DNA of 11,635 nucleotides from CANLWN01 sp039815505 (GCA_039815505.1 JBCBZE010000079.1:1-11635), one strand, 5' to 3'; shown: positions 1-6,524, counted from the stretch's first letter. Numbers and translations are program-made. The notes: generated by a model from the letters alone, not told the origin.

Positions 1-1326
1 CAATTCCGCAATATCCATCTGGGAAAGCTCCGCTATATTATTCCCATCTACCTTAAAGTTTAAGGATTCTTTCTTAAGCCGGGAACCATTGCAGCTAGGA
101 CACTGAATTTTGTCCATATACTCTTTGGCCCAGCGTTTTATTGAACTGGATTCTGCTTGCTCGAACTGACTTTTTATAAAGTTGGAAATACCCTCGTAAT
201 CTATCTTATACTCGCGCTTTACACCCAAAGTCTTTGAATCGATTTCAAATCGCTCTTCCCCGCCGTACAAAATTATTTGAATCGCCTCTTCCGGAATTTT
301 TGAAATAGGGTCTGTCAGTTCAAAATTATAGCGTTGTGCTATGGTCTCTATCTGTTTAAACGCCCAAGATTTTTTATACTCACCAAGGGGCGCTATACCC
401 CCTGATGTAATTGTCAACTTTTTATTGGGAAATATTTTATCCTCATTTACTTCATAGATGTGCCCCAGACCATTACAATTTTGACACATTCCTTTTGGGG
501 AGTTAAATGAAAATGTATTTGGCTCGGGTGTTGGATAGGATATCCCGGTGCTCGGGCACATTAGATCTCTACTAAAATACCTTGGTTCCGTTTGCCCTTC
601 CTCCAAGACCATCAATACATTGTTTCCGCTATACATGGCCGTGTTGATGGACTCGGACAATCTCTTGTCCATCTCCTCGTTGTCCGCCATTTTTAAACGG
701 TCTATAACAATTTCAATATCATGGGTTTTGTAGCGATCTATCTTCATTCCTTTTACTAGATCTTTTATTTCCCCATCCACTCTTACCTTGACAAACCCTT
801 GCTTGGCAATCTGCTCGAACAACTCCCTATAGTGACCTTTTCTAGATTTGATGATCGGTGAAAGGATATTTATCTTTTTGCCATCGTAAGCCGTTTTGAT
901 CAACGTTTTAATCTGATCATCACTGTAGCTTACCATCTTTTCGCCCGTATTGTAGCTGTATGCATCAGCAGCCCTTGCAAACAATAATCTAAGAAAATCA
1001 TAGACTTCCGTGATGGTACCAACGGTGGAACGGGGCGATTTTGAAGTGGTTTTTTGCTCTATGGCTATAACTGGGGAAAGACCATCTATTTTATCGACAT
1101 CGGGACGTTCCAATCCGCCTAAAAATTGGCGGGCATAAGCAGAAAAAGTCTCTATATAACGTCGCTGACCTTCAGCATAGATGGTATCAAAGGCGAGAGA
1201 GGATTTTCCGCTTCCCGATAAACCGGTTATGACCACCAGTTTTTCCCTAGGAATCGTTACATCTATATTTTTAAGATTGTGTACCCTGGCACCCCTAACC
1301 TCTATACTTTCTTCGTAATTGACCAT
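1..1326 (-). CDS. uvrA: Excinuclease ABC subunit A (N-terminal 442 residues, cut by window edge)
   Basis: UvrA is the ATPase that scans DNA for helix-distorting lesions with UvrB and loads UvrB in nucleotide excision repair. The start (MVNYEESIEVRGARVHNLKN) matches the UvrA N-terminus. Walker A GLSGSGKSS lies at residues 35-43, QRRYIETFSAYARQF at 54-68 and the TSKSPRSTVGTITEVYDFLR region at 94-113. The first zinc-finger region is at 257-284 and a second-domain-type CPSCNGSRL at 409-417. The reading frame is open to base 1, so the rest, including the second ATPase half, lies outside. The zinc finger has C257, C281 and C284, but Thr260 sits where E. coli has Cys256; spacing is otherwise identical. 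The gene diverges from the Tudor-like ORF at 1448 and has a good -7 box at 1344-1351. Family identity is certain; whether this is the main UvrA or a second paralogue cannot be told from half a protein. Confidence 0.97.
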   Translation of the reverse strand, partial: MVNYEESIEVRGARVHNLKNIDVTIPREKLVVITGLSGSGKSSLAFDTIYAEGQRRYIETFSAYARQFLGGLERPDVDKIDGLSPVIAIEQKTTSKSPRSTVGTITEVYDFLRLLFARAADAYSYNTGEKMVSYSDDQIKTLIKTAYDGKKINILSPIIKSRKGHYRELFEQIAKQGFVKVRVDGEIKDLVKGMKIDRYKTHDIEIVIDRLKMADNEEMDKRLSESINTAMYSGNNVLMVLEEGQTEPRYFSRDLMCPSTGISYPTPEPNTFSFNSPKGMCQNCNGLGHIYEVNEDKIFPNKKLTITSGGIAPLGEYKKSWAFKQIETIAQRYNFELTDPISKIPEEAIQIILYGGEERFEIDSKTLGVKREYKIDYEGISNFIKSQFEQAESSSIKRWAKEYMDKIQCPSCNGSRLKKESLNFKVDGNNIAELSQMDIAEL

Positions 1327-1343
1327 TTTCAATAGCAAAGTTG

Positions 1344-1351
1344 CAAAGTTA
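1344..1351 (-). promoter_or_regulatory. uvrA -7 promoter box
   Basis: Read on the minus strand this is TAACTTTG, a perfect match to the Bacteroidota -7 consensus TAnnTTTG. It lies about 18 bases before the uvrA ATG, giving a very short leader. No clear -33 TTG is present at the usual distance, only a T-run. The octamer gcaaagtt is directly repeated here (1335-1342 and 1343-1350), so a second near-match CAACTTTG overlaps. Confidence 0.55.
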
Positions 1352-1390
1352 CAATTTTGACAACTAAAATGGAAGCTAGGTGTATTTAGT

Positions 1391-1421
1391 TTTGCCATTT
1401 AATAGCTTAGCTATAAATTAG
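1391..1421 (+). promoter_or_regulatory. Probable promoter of the Tudor-like ORF
   Basis: TTTG at 1391-1394 and TAAATTAG at 1414-1421 (one mismatch to TAnnTTTG) are separated by 19 bases, the normal Bacteroidota spacing. A short inverted repeat ATAGC-TTA-GCTAT at 1402-1414 lies in the spacer and could be an operator or chance. An AGGAG at 1440-1444 is only three bases from the ATG, too close for a usual ribosome binding site. Confidence 0.4.
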
Positions 1422-1447
1422 TAATTTCATTAAAAAAACAGGAGCGT

Positions 1448-1975
1448 ATGCAGCTTTTAGGAATTGGTTCTCGAATACAACATATCGATTTTGGAAAAGG
1501 GGTGGTAACCAATGTTACTTCCAGACATTATTGGGTCACTTTTATCGAAAATGGATTGGAAACCATTGATTTGGATGCGGATTTTGAAATTATAGAAACC
1601 GTGGAGGACGAGGTGGACACCATAAGTTTTTCAGAAGTTGAGCAATCCCTTATTTCTATATTGAATCGTTGGAGCGATGCCTCACGAATTACTCCATTGG
1701 GCGATAAATGGAAAAATGGGCGCATAATATTACAACCAGGTGATGCTAATTTGACCCATAAAGAACTCCCCATCACAACTTTTTTTCATAAAATCGTGAT
1801 GGTGCGTGATAGATTAAGGGTGATGGAGCAAAAGATAAATTCCTCTTCCAATTTGGATGATCAAGAAAAAATCGATTTGCAACAATATATCACCAGAATA
1901 TATGGCAGTCTTACTACATTTAATGTTCTTTTTAAGAACAATAGCGATCAATTTGTTGGGGAACGTAGTAAATAA
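1448..1975 (+). CDS. Conserved flavobacterial protein of unknown function with Tudor/SH3-like N-terminus
   Basis: No characterised family is recognised over the full 175 residues. Residues 5-48 (GIGSRIQHIDFGKGVVTNV, then a V-x-F-x-x-G-L-E-T-I strand) resemble the small beta-barrel (Tudor/CarD-like) at the C-terminus of UvrD/PcrA helicases, whose hallmark is G-x-x-V-x-H-x-x-F/W-G-x-G-x-V. An acidic linker (about 42-62) follows. The rest is mainly helical, with a GRIILQPGD strand at 91-99 and a long basic/amphipathic helix containing FFHKIVMVRDRLRVMEQKIN (112-131) and a second helix pair to about 162. There is no signal peptide or membrane segment, so it is cytoplasmic. It is divergent from uvrA and sits 64 bases before the nucleoside hydrolase gene. 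The Tudor link is pattern-based inference and no enzymatic motif is seen. The opposite-strand reading frame here is a shadow. Confidence 0.85.
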   Translation: MQLLGIGSRIQHIDFGKGVVTNVTSRHYWVTFIENGLETIDLDADFEIIETVEDEVDTISFSEVEQSLISILNRWSDASRITPLGDKWKNGRIILQPGDANLTHKELPITTFFHKIVMVRDRLRVMEQKINSSSNLDDQEKIDLQQYITRIYGSLTTFNVLFKNNSDQFVGERSK

Positions 1976-2039
1976 GGTAGGGAAAACTTTGTCATGCCAT
2001 TGGAATATTATTGTACCTTATGCATCTCAAATATAAATA

Positions 2040-2948
2040 ATGCGTTCACTTCGTGCTTTCATTTTAACTACCCTCTTTCTTTCCTTTTCCAATTTTGAAG
2101 TAGATGCGCAGGATCACGCATCTATTATTTTGGATGCGGATACCGGCAATGAGGTCGATGATTTCTATGCGCTCGCAAGAATTTTGTTGGAACCCAAGGT
2201 TAACGTTACGGCTGTAAATGCAACACATTGGCAAACCAGCCATTGGGCTGTTGAAAAAAGTATGGAAAATAGCCATAGACTTAACCAACAACTATTGGGA
2301 GAGATGGGCATAAAGATAAAGACCAATAGGGGAGGAGCTTCCCGAATGTACGATTGGGGAGATAGGGCTCAACATTCGGCAGCGGCATATGAAATCATAG
2401 AACAGGCAAAAGATCTAAAAGAAGGTCAAAAACTTACTATTATGGCCTTTGGAGCACTTACCAATGTGGCTTCCGCGGTTTACATAGCACCTAGTATAGC
2501 ATCTAAGCTAAAATTATATTGGCTGGGAACTACATACGATTTTGAAAAAGGAATTCTTAACAAGAACGATTTTAATTGTATGATGGACCCTTTCGCCATA
2601 AATTTTTTGTTATTTTCCAAGGCCGAACTACATATTATGCCCGTCAACACAGCTGCCAGTTTAGTTTTTGAAATGGAAACTGTAAAAACAATATTTAAAA
2701 CCCATTCCTTAGGAAACTTTCTTTTGAATAGATGGAATACCCATTTGGATGGTTCTAGGGCAAATAGGGTAATTTGGGACCTGGCATTGGTAAATGCATA
2801 TATAAACCCTAAATGGGTAGAACAAGTTGAGATTATCACCTCCAAAGATAACGGGGATAGAAAAGTCTTCTATTACAAAAGTATTGATGCCGATGCCATG
2901 CGGGAAGATTTTTTTGATAAAATTCTCGCCTTCAAAAGACCAAAATAA
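2040..2948 (+). CDS. Secreted nucleoside hydrolase-like protein (inosine/uridine-preferring hydrolase family)
   Basis: The family cleaves the N-glycosidic bond of ribonucleosides with a Ca2+-bound water. An N-terminal signal peptide is visible: basic MRSLR, a hydrophobic core at 6-18, likely cleaved near VDAQ (21-24), so the protein should be periplasmic or exported. The Ca2+-binding aspartate cluster is D32-A-D34-T-G-N-E-V-D40-D41. The second conserved block D177-F-N179-x3-D183-P-x-A186 fits the E/D-x-N-x3-DP-x-A signature. The last metal Asp is D247, preceded by W246 where group I enzymes have the catalytic His. Its 302 residues are normal for the fold plus a signal peptide. It may be co-transcribed with the preceding ORF (64-base gap) and ends 3 bases from the convergent TIGR03915-like gene. 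Substrate is unknown; these homologues may act on other ribosides. Confidence 0.88.
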   Translation: MRSLRAFILTTLFLSFSNFEVDAQDHASIILDADTGNEVDDFYALARILLEPKVNVTAVNATHWQTSHWAVEKSMENSHRLNQQLLGEMGIKIKTNRGGASRMYDWGDRAQHSAAAYEIIEQAKDLKEGQKLTIMAFGALTNVASAVYIAPSIASKLKLYWLGTTYDFEKGILNKNDFNCMMDPFAINFLLFSKAELHIMPVNTAASLVFEMETVKTIFKTHSLGNFLLNRWNTHLDGSRANRVIWDLALVNAYINPKWVEQVEIITSKDNGDRKVFYYKSIDADAMREDFFDKILAFKRPK

Positions 2949-2951
2949 ACG

Positions 2952-3725
2952 TTAAACCACTTTTTTCTCGCTAAGATATTTCCAATATCGTTTGGGGACG
3001 TGCTGTGTATGTAATTTTTTGTTGATACGGGATTTAATATTGGTACTTCTAAAATAATTGTTCCATAAATCCTGATAGCTATACTCTTCTTCCAAGAATC
3101 GGTCGCTTTTTAGGGTACTGTTGGCATATACTTCCTTAAGGTTTAAAGCTATTATTTCCGTATGCTTCAGATTATAATAAAGCCCATATTTTCTTTTCAC
3201 ATCATAAATAATCCATTGTTGATCCGCATACCTAGACCTAAAATGTTTTGAGACAAGGGGAAGTACATTAAAGTCTGGCTCGATAGCTGAAAAATAAATA
3301 TGATCCTTGGTCAATTGAAAGCGTACAAAAGCTTCCATACGGTGTTTTTCCCGGCCGACCATTTTGGCCAATTGGCTTATTTTTAGAACAAGGTCATCGC
3401 CATAATCAGAAGCAACGGAAGATGTTTCGGCGAACAATTTCCGAACATATCCATAAAGTAGCAACTCTATTCCCTTAGCCTCGCTCAGAAAGGCAAAGTA
3501 GATATTCTTTATGGCCAAATTACTTTTTCTTTGAATACCGTTCCAAACCCTTTTGGCATTTTCTGTTTGGGTAAAAATCACTTCCGTTTCAGAAAATAGA
3601 CCTTCCTGACTTTTTGAATCTTTTTGGATATCCGAAACAGCCAGTTTTTCATCAAAGGCCTTAAAAATGCATGTTAGAAATCCGTTAAAGCTCCCATCAT
3701 AAATTAAAATTTTCGCATTTTCCAT
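2952..3725 (-). CDS. TIGR03915-like putative DNA repair/metabolism protein (DUF4130 C-terminus)
   Basis: The function is not experimentally known. Family members occur paired with the radical SAM protein encoded just upstream, and in other species can be fused to a uracil-DNA glycosylase-like domain, which points to DNA repair or modification. Seen here with ATG at 3725 (257 residues): an N-terminal YDGSFNGFLTCIF (9-21), EKHRMEAFVRFQ (127-138), HFRSRYADQQWIIYD (161-175), YGLYYN (180-185), and a C-terminal block LW-x2-YF-x3-NI-x2-R-x-N-x-KL-x2-QHVPKRYWKYL (220-251) typical of DUF4130. No glycosylase domain is attached. A TTG six bases further upstream would overlap the preceding stop, but ATG at 3725, two bases after that stop (TGATTATG), is more likely; either way translation is coupled. 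It ends three bases from the convergent nucleoside hydrolase gene. Confidence 0.9.
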   Translation of the reverse strand: MENAKILIYDGSFNGFLTCIFKAFDEKLAVSDIQKDSKSQEGLFSETEVIFTQTENAKRVWNGIQRKSNLAIKNIYFAFLSEAKGIELLLYGYVRKLFAETSSVASDYGDDLVLKISQLAKMVGREKHRMEAFVRFQLTKDHIYFSAIEPDFNVLPLVSKHFRSRYADQQWIIYDVKRKYGLYYNLKHTEIIALNLKEVYANSTLKSDRFLEEEYSYQDLWNNYFRSTNIKSRINKKLHTQHVPKRYWKYLSEKKVV

Positions 3726-3727
3726 AA

Positions 3728-4990
3728 TCAATTGAATAAACTTAATTGTGTACTATAGGTAGATCTGAATTTTCCTGTTGAATTTTGTAAAATAAGCCCC
3801 TTAATGGTGTGGGGTTCTAAATCTTTATGTCCCCATAACCGAGAATTACAAATCATAAAGTATTTTGCCCTATTCAATGCTACTCCCATGTTTTTAATAT
3901 GCTCCCAGTTTAATTTGCGATACTTCCGTGCTTTGAGTATCCGGTTCACGGATTGCACTCCTATACCCGGTACCCTTGCCAAGAGCGACTTGTCCGCTTT
4001 ATTAATATCTACGGGAAAGTAATTGGGGTTTCGCAATGCCCAACTTAATTTAGGATCGATATCCATATCTAAGTTAGGATACCTATCGTTCAAAATCTCA
4101 TTAATGGCAAACCCATAAAACCGCAATAACCAATCGGTTTGATAGAGTCTGTTTTCCCGAAGCATGGGAACCTGGGAACCAATGGCGGGTAAACGATTAT
4201 CCTCTGCTACGGGAACATAACCTGAGTAATAGACCCGTTTCATATTATAGGCCTTATAATAGTAAGTGGCAGAGTACATGATATCCTTGTCCGATTCTCC
4301 CGTTGCACCAATAATCATTTGAGTGCTTTGCCCGGCAGGGGCATAGCTAGGTGTACTTTTGATAATTTTTTTTTCAGCTTTATACCGAATAATTTCATTT
4401 TTAACCTTCAGCATAGGTTTTGTAAAATCCTCATGCTTTTTATCCGGAGCCAATAATTTTAAACCGGAAACGGTCGGAATTTCTATGTTGACCGATAAAC
4501 GATCGGCATATAACCCTGCTTCATACATTAATTCATCACTGGCACCGGGAATGGACTTTAAATGGATATAGCCATTGAAATTCTCTTCCAAACGTAATTT
4601 CTTGGCCACTGTTACCAGCCGTTCCATAGTATAATCCGGGTTTTTAAAAATACCGGAACTCAAAAAAAGCCCTTCGATATAATTCCTTCGATAAAAGTTG
4701 ATGGTGAGATCTACGACCTCTTGAATTTTAAAGGCGGCCCTTTTTATATCATTGCTCTTGCGCGTAACACAATAGGCACAATCAAAGATGCAGTGATTGG
4801 TCAATAATACTTTCAAAAGGGAAACACATCTACCATCTTCCGTGTAGCTATGGCAAATGCCCATACCCGTACTATTGCCTAGGCCTTTGGTGTCGTTAGC
4901 TCTCTTGCTACCACTACTGGCACATGAAACATCATATTTTGCAGCATCGGCCAGTATGTTCAATTTTTCCCTTATACGAATGAAAGACAT
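3728..4990 (-). CDS. Putative DNA modification/repair radical SAM protein (TIGR03916-like)
   Basis: This is a radical S-adenosylmethionine enzyme of unknown reaction; its family is always paired with TIGR03915 proteins and is predicted to act in DNA repair or modification. Visible parts are a Cys-containing N-terminus (AKYDVSCASSGSKR, C23; GICHSYTEDGRC, C46 and C55), the 4Fe-4S motif C67-x3-C71-x2-C74 (HCIFDCAYC) and an alpha/beta barrel with GLFLSSGIF (107-115). A helix-hairpin-helix segment (DINKADKSLLARVPGIGVQSVNRILKAR, roughly 328-355) suggests DNA binding. The last residues are T-Q-L-S-L-F-N (414-420), and QLSLF at 415-419 equals the consensus bacterial sliding-clamp-binding motif. Its 420 residues match the family's roughly 400. 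It is the first gene of a two-gene operon, divergent from the XRE-S24 regulator, with its -7 box between two operator-like palindromes. The family call is strong; the chemistry is unknown. Confidence 0.94.
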   Translation of the reverse strand: MSFIRIREKLNILADAAKYDVSCASSGSKRANDTKGLGNSTGMGICHSYTEDGRCVSLLKVLLTNHCIFDCAYCVTRKSNDIKRAAFKIQEVVDLTINFYRRNYIEGLFLSSGIFKNPDYTMERLVTVAKKLRLEENFNGYIHLKSIPGASDELMYEAGLYADRLSVNIEIPTVSGLKLLAPDKKHEDFTKPMLKVKNEIIRYKAEKKIIKSTPSYAPAGQSTQMIIGATGESDKDIMYSATYYYKAYNMKRVYYSGYVPVAEDNRLPAIGSQVPMLRENRLYQTDWLLRFYGFAINEILNDRYPNLDMDIDPKLSWALRNPNYFPVDINKADKSLLARVPGIGVQSVNRILKARKYRKLNWEHIKNMGVALNRAKYFMICNSRLWGHKDLEPHTIKGLILQNSTGKFRSTYSTQLSLFN

Positions 4991-4999
4991 AATTGTGAA

Positions 5000-5074
5000 T
5001 TGTAATTATTCCAAAAATATGGAATAATTCCTAATATTGGAAATATTCCAATAAATATTTTGGAAATATTCCAA
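5000..5074. promoter_or_regulatory. Array of four TTGGAA-N3-TTCCAA operator-like palindromes
   Basis: The boxes lie at 5000-5014 (TTGTAATTATTCCAA, one arm mismatch), 5019-5033 (ATGGAATAATTCCTA, weaker outer bases), 5037-5051 and 5060-5074 (both exactly TTGGAAATATTCCAA). Centres are at 5007, 5026, 5044 and 5067, so spacing is 19, 18 and 23 bp. The array fills the divergent region between the radical SAM operon and the XRE-S24 regulator. Boxes 1 and 2 flank and overlap the radical SAM -7 box; box 4 lies in the -33/-7 spacer of the regulator promoter. Symmetric boxes of this size fit a dimeric HTH repressor, and the adjacent regulator is the obvious ligand. The boxes are seen directly; binding is inferred. 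Confidence 0.8.
5012..5019 (-). promoter_or_regulatory. -7 promoter box of the radical SAM/TIGR03915 operon
   Basis: Read on the minus strand this is TATTTTTG, a perfect TAnnTTTG match, 21 bases before the ATG. No clear -33 TTG is found at 17-20 bases, so the promoter may be weak. It overlaps operator-like boxes 1 and 2, consistent with repression by occlusion. Confidence 0.6.
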
Positions 5075-5088
5075 ATTGTGTATATTTG
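5058..5088 (+). promoter_or_regulatory. Promoter of the XRE-S24 regulator
   Basis: TTTTG at 5058-5062 and TATATTTG at 5081-5088 are separated by 18 bases: a full Bacteroidota -33/-7 promoter. The -7 box ends only three bases before the ATG at 5092, so transcription should begin at or within a few bases of the start codon (leaderless mRNA). Operator-like box 4 fills the first part of the spacer. Confidence 0.75.
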
Positions 5089-5091
5089 AAT

Positions 5092-5859
5092 ATGGAAAAT
5101 GAATTAGATATAGCCGCAAAACGTTTTACGGACATAAGAAGGGAATTAGGACACACCCAAGCTGATTTTGCAAAACTTTTAGGAATTTCCAATACCACCG
5201 CGGATATTGAACGCGGGCGTACCAAGTTATCGGGAAAGGTAGTTGCCGAACTTTTAAAGCAATATGATATTAATCCGCTCTGGTTGTTTGGTGATAGCAG
5301 TCAGAAACTCCTGAAACCCACCAACACAAATGTAATTCCCAAAGTGGTCACTGTAGATACCTCGGAAAACGAGAATATGGTTTTGGTGAACGCCAAAGCC
5401 GCTGCCGGATATCCTCAAAATATTCAAGATACAAGTTGGTATAGACAGTTACCCGCCTTTGACCTTCCTATCCCAGAGTTCCGTAATGCCACCTATCGGG
5501 GATTCCAAGTAGAAGGTGATAGCATGCTTCCTAATCTAAGGGCAGGTGAGTGGGTATTGGCCAAAGCAGTAGAACATGTTGATGATGTAAGCCCAAACAA
5601 GATGTATGTGGTGGTTTTACAGGATGCCGTATTGGTGAAAAAGATAGAGAAGTCTCCAAACTCCCATCATATCATGCTTATTTCGTTGAACGAAACTTAC
5701 CCGCCATACGCTATAGAACCGCATCAGATTCAAGAATTATGGCAGGTGAACAGTAAAATTACTTTTGGGGTGGACGCCACCACCGAAAAAGGGTTGTTAA
5801 AGCAGCTTCAGGAATCCATGGATGAGTTAAAAAGTCAATTTAAAAAAACCGCCAATTAG
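5092..5859 (+). CDS. XRE-family HTH regulator with S24 (LexA/CI-like) C-terminal domain
   Basis: This is a predicted DNA-binding repressor of 255 residues. Residues 9-66 form an XRE helix-turn-helix (RRELGHTQADFAKLLGISNT, then IERGRTKLS). Residues about 96-225 are an S24 peptidase-like domain with A105-G106 in NAKAAAGYP (the LexA Ala-Gly cleavage position), S144 in VEGDSM and K183 in VLVKKIE, so the Ser/Lys dyad and cleavage pair are intact. The C-terminal 30 residues (EKGLLKQLQESMDELKSQFKK) look like a short coiled coil for oligomerisation. ATG at 5092 is chosen because the in-frame TTG at 5086 lies inside the -7 box and the next Met is far past the HTH. It is divergent from the radical SAM repair pair, sharing the palindrome array, so autorepression and control of that operon are likely. 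Related non-SOS regulators keep these residues too, so self-cleavage is unproven. Confidence 0.92.
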   Translation: MENELDIAAKRFTDIRRELGHTQADFAKLLGISNTTADIERGRTKLSGKVVAELLKQYDINPLWLFGDSSQKLLKPTNTNVIPKVVTVDTSENENMVLVNAKAAAGYPQNIQDTSWYRQLPAFDLPIPEFRNATYRGFQVEGDSMLPNLRAGEWVLAKAVEHVDDVSPNKMYVVVLQDAVLVKKIEKSPNSHHIMLISLNETYPPYAIEPHQIQELWQVNSKITFGVDATTEKGLLKQLQESMDELKSQFKKTAN

Positions 5860-6524
5860 TTATAAGCCCGTATTTCCCCCATTTGTAGGGTAATAGGTCC
5901 CAATTCATGTGATTTTGGAAGAAAAGTTCCGCTCTCCATTTCCTGCCAATTATCCCAAGTAGCCTCTATACCGCCGATGGGAATAAGCTGAACCCACATT
6001 TGATAACTTTCGGGAATACCGTTTTCCTGTAATTTCCACAGATAGGTATCTCCCGGGGTAGTACCACCGCTGGTATATTTTACCAAAAGGCCTCTAGATC
6101 CGTCTTTCATAATAACAATACCTCTTTTTACTCCTTGGTCAAAAACCTTAAAAGGAGCTACCAACCAGAAAGAATCGTTATTGAATAATGAAGTGGCTCT
6201 TTTGAGTATTTCCTTTTTATCCTTGCCCAAAACCTCAATGCCATTCCTATAAACCGTACTTCTTTCCATAGCATTCGGATGTAACGATACTACATAATTA
6301 TCCCATTCTACCTCTACATGACCCAGTTTCTTGTCCCAAAGGAATTGATGAGCCCCATTTCTAAAGGACCACTCCAAATAACGCGTGTTTTTATAGGCCT
6401 CATGATGCAACGCCTTAAGCATTTTATTGGCAAGCATATCGGCTTCAAAACTTTCTTCCATTTCGGGAAGGGGTTCGTTATAGATAAGATATAGAATACC
6501 ATAGGATATTATGCTCAAAAGCAC
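5856..6524 (-). CDS. Membrane-anchored protein of unknown function
   Basis: No family with known function is recognised in these 222 residues. An N-terminal hydrophobic segment (LLSIISYGILYLIY, 2-15) is followed by NEPLPEM and a soluble, probably periplasmic domain rich in Trp and beta strands: EWSFRNGAHQFLWDKKLGHVEVEWDNY, DSFWLVAPFKVFD, KYTSGGTTPGDTYLWKL. The annotated start is GTG. The frame stays open upstream for about 23 codons without any ATG, GTG or TTG and encodes KIFKSILKIIIGLV, which would complete a normal basic-plus-hydrophobic signal anchor. The true start may therefore be a rare ATT/ATA/ATC codon, or an ATG may have been lost. It follows ggt by 123 bases on the same strand, and its stop overlaps the stop of the XRE-S24 gene tail to tail by four bases. 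Confidence 0.75.
   Translation of the reverse strand: MLLSIISYGILYLIYNEPLPEMEESFEADMLANKMLKALHHEAYKNTRYLEWSFRNGAHQFLWDKKLGHVEVEWDNYVVSLHPNAMERSTVYRNGIEVLGKDKKEILKRATSLFNNDSFWLVAPFKVFDQGVKRGIVIMKDGSRGLLVKYTSGGTTPGDTYLWKLQENGIPESYQMWVQLIPIGGIEATWDNWQEMESGTFLPKSHELGPITLQMGEIRAYN

Noticed and set aside
2480..2845. 121-codon minus-strand open frame opposite the nucleoside hydrolase
   Set aside because: It is a shadow of a recognisable enzyme gene, with no family resemblance.
3726..3731. TTG start giving a 4-base overlap between the radical SAM and TIGR03915 genes
   Set aside because: An ATG lies two codons downstream, only two bases after the stop, and leaves a family-like N-terminus.
5000..5074. 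Repeated units in the intergenic region as a small CRISPR or other repeat array
   Set aside because: The units are 15-bp palindromes with 3-8 bp gaps and no spacers of constant size, centred on two divergent promoters, so operators explain them better.
5086..5091. TTG start for the XRE-S24 regulator
   Set aside because: The TTG is part of the -7 box TATATTTG and would not be in the mRNA; ATG at 5092 follows immediately.
5917..5930. GGAA-N6-TTCC inverted repeat downstream of the regulator
   Set aside because: The arm spacing differs from the N3 operators and it lies inside the coding end of the hypothetical protein; likely chance.
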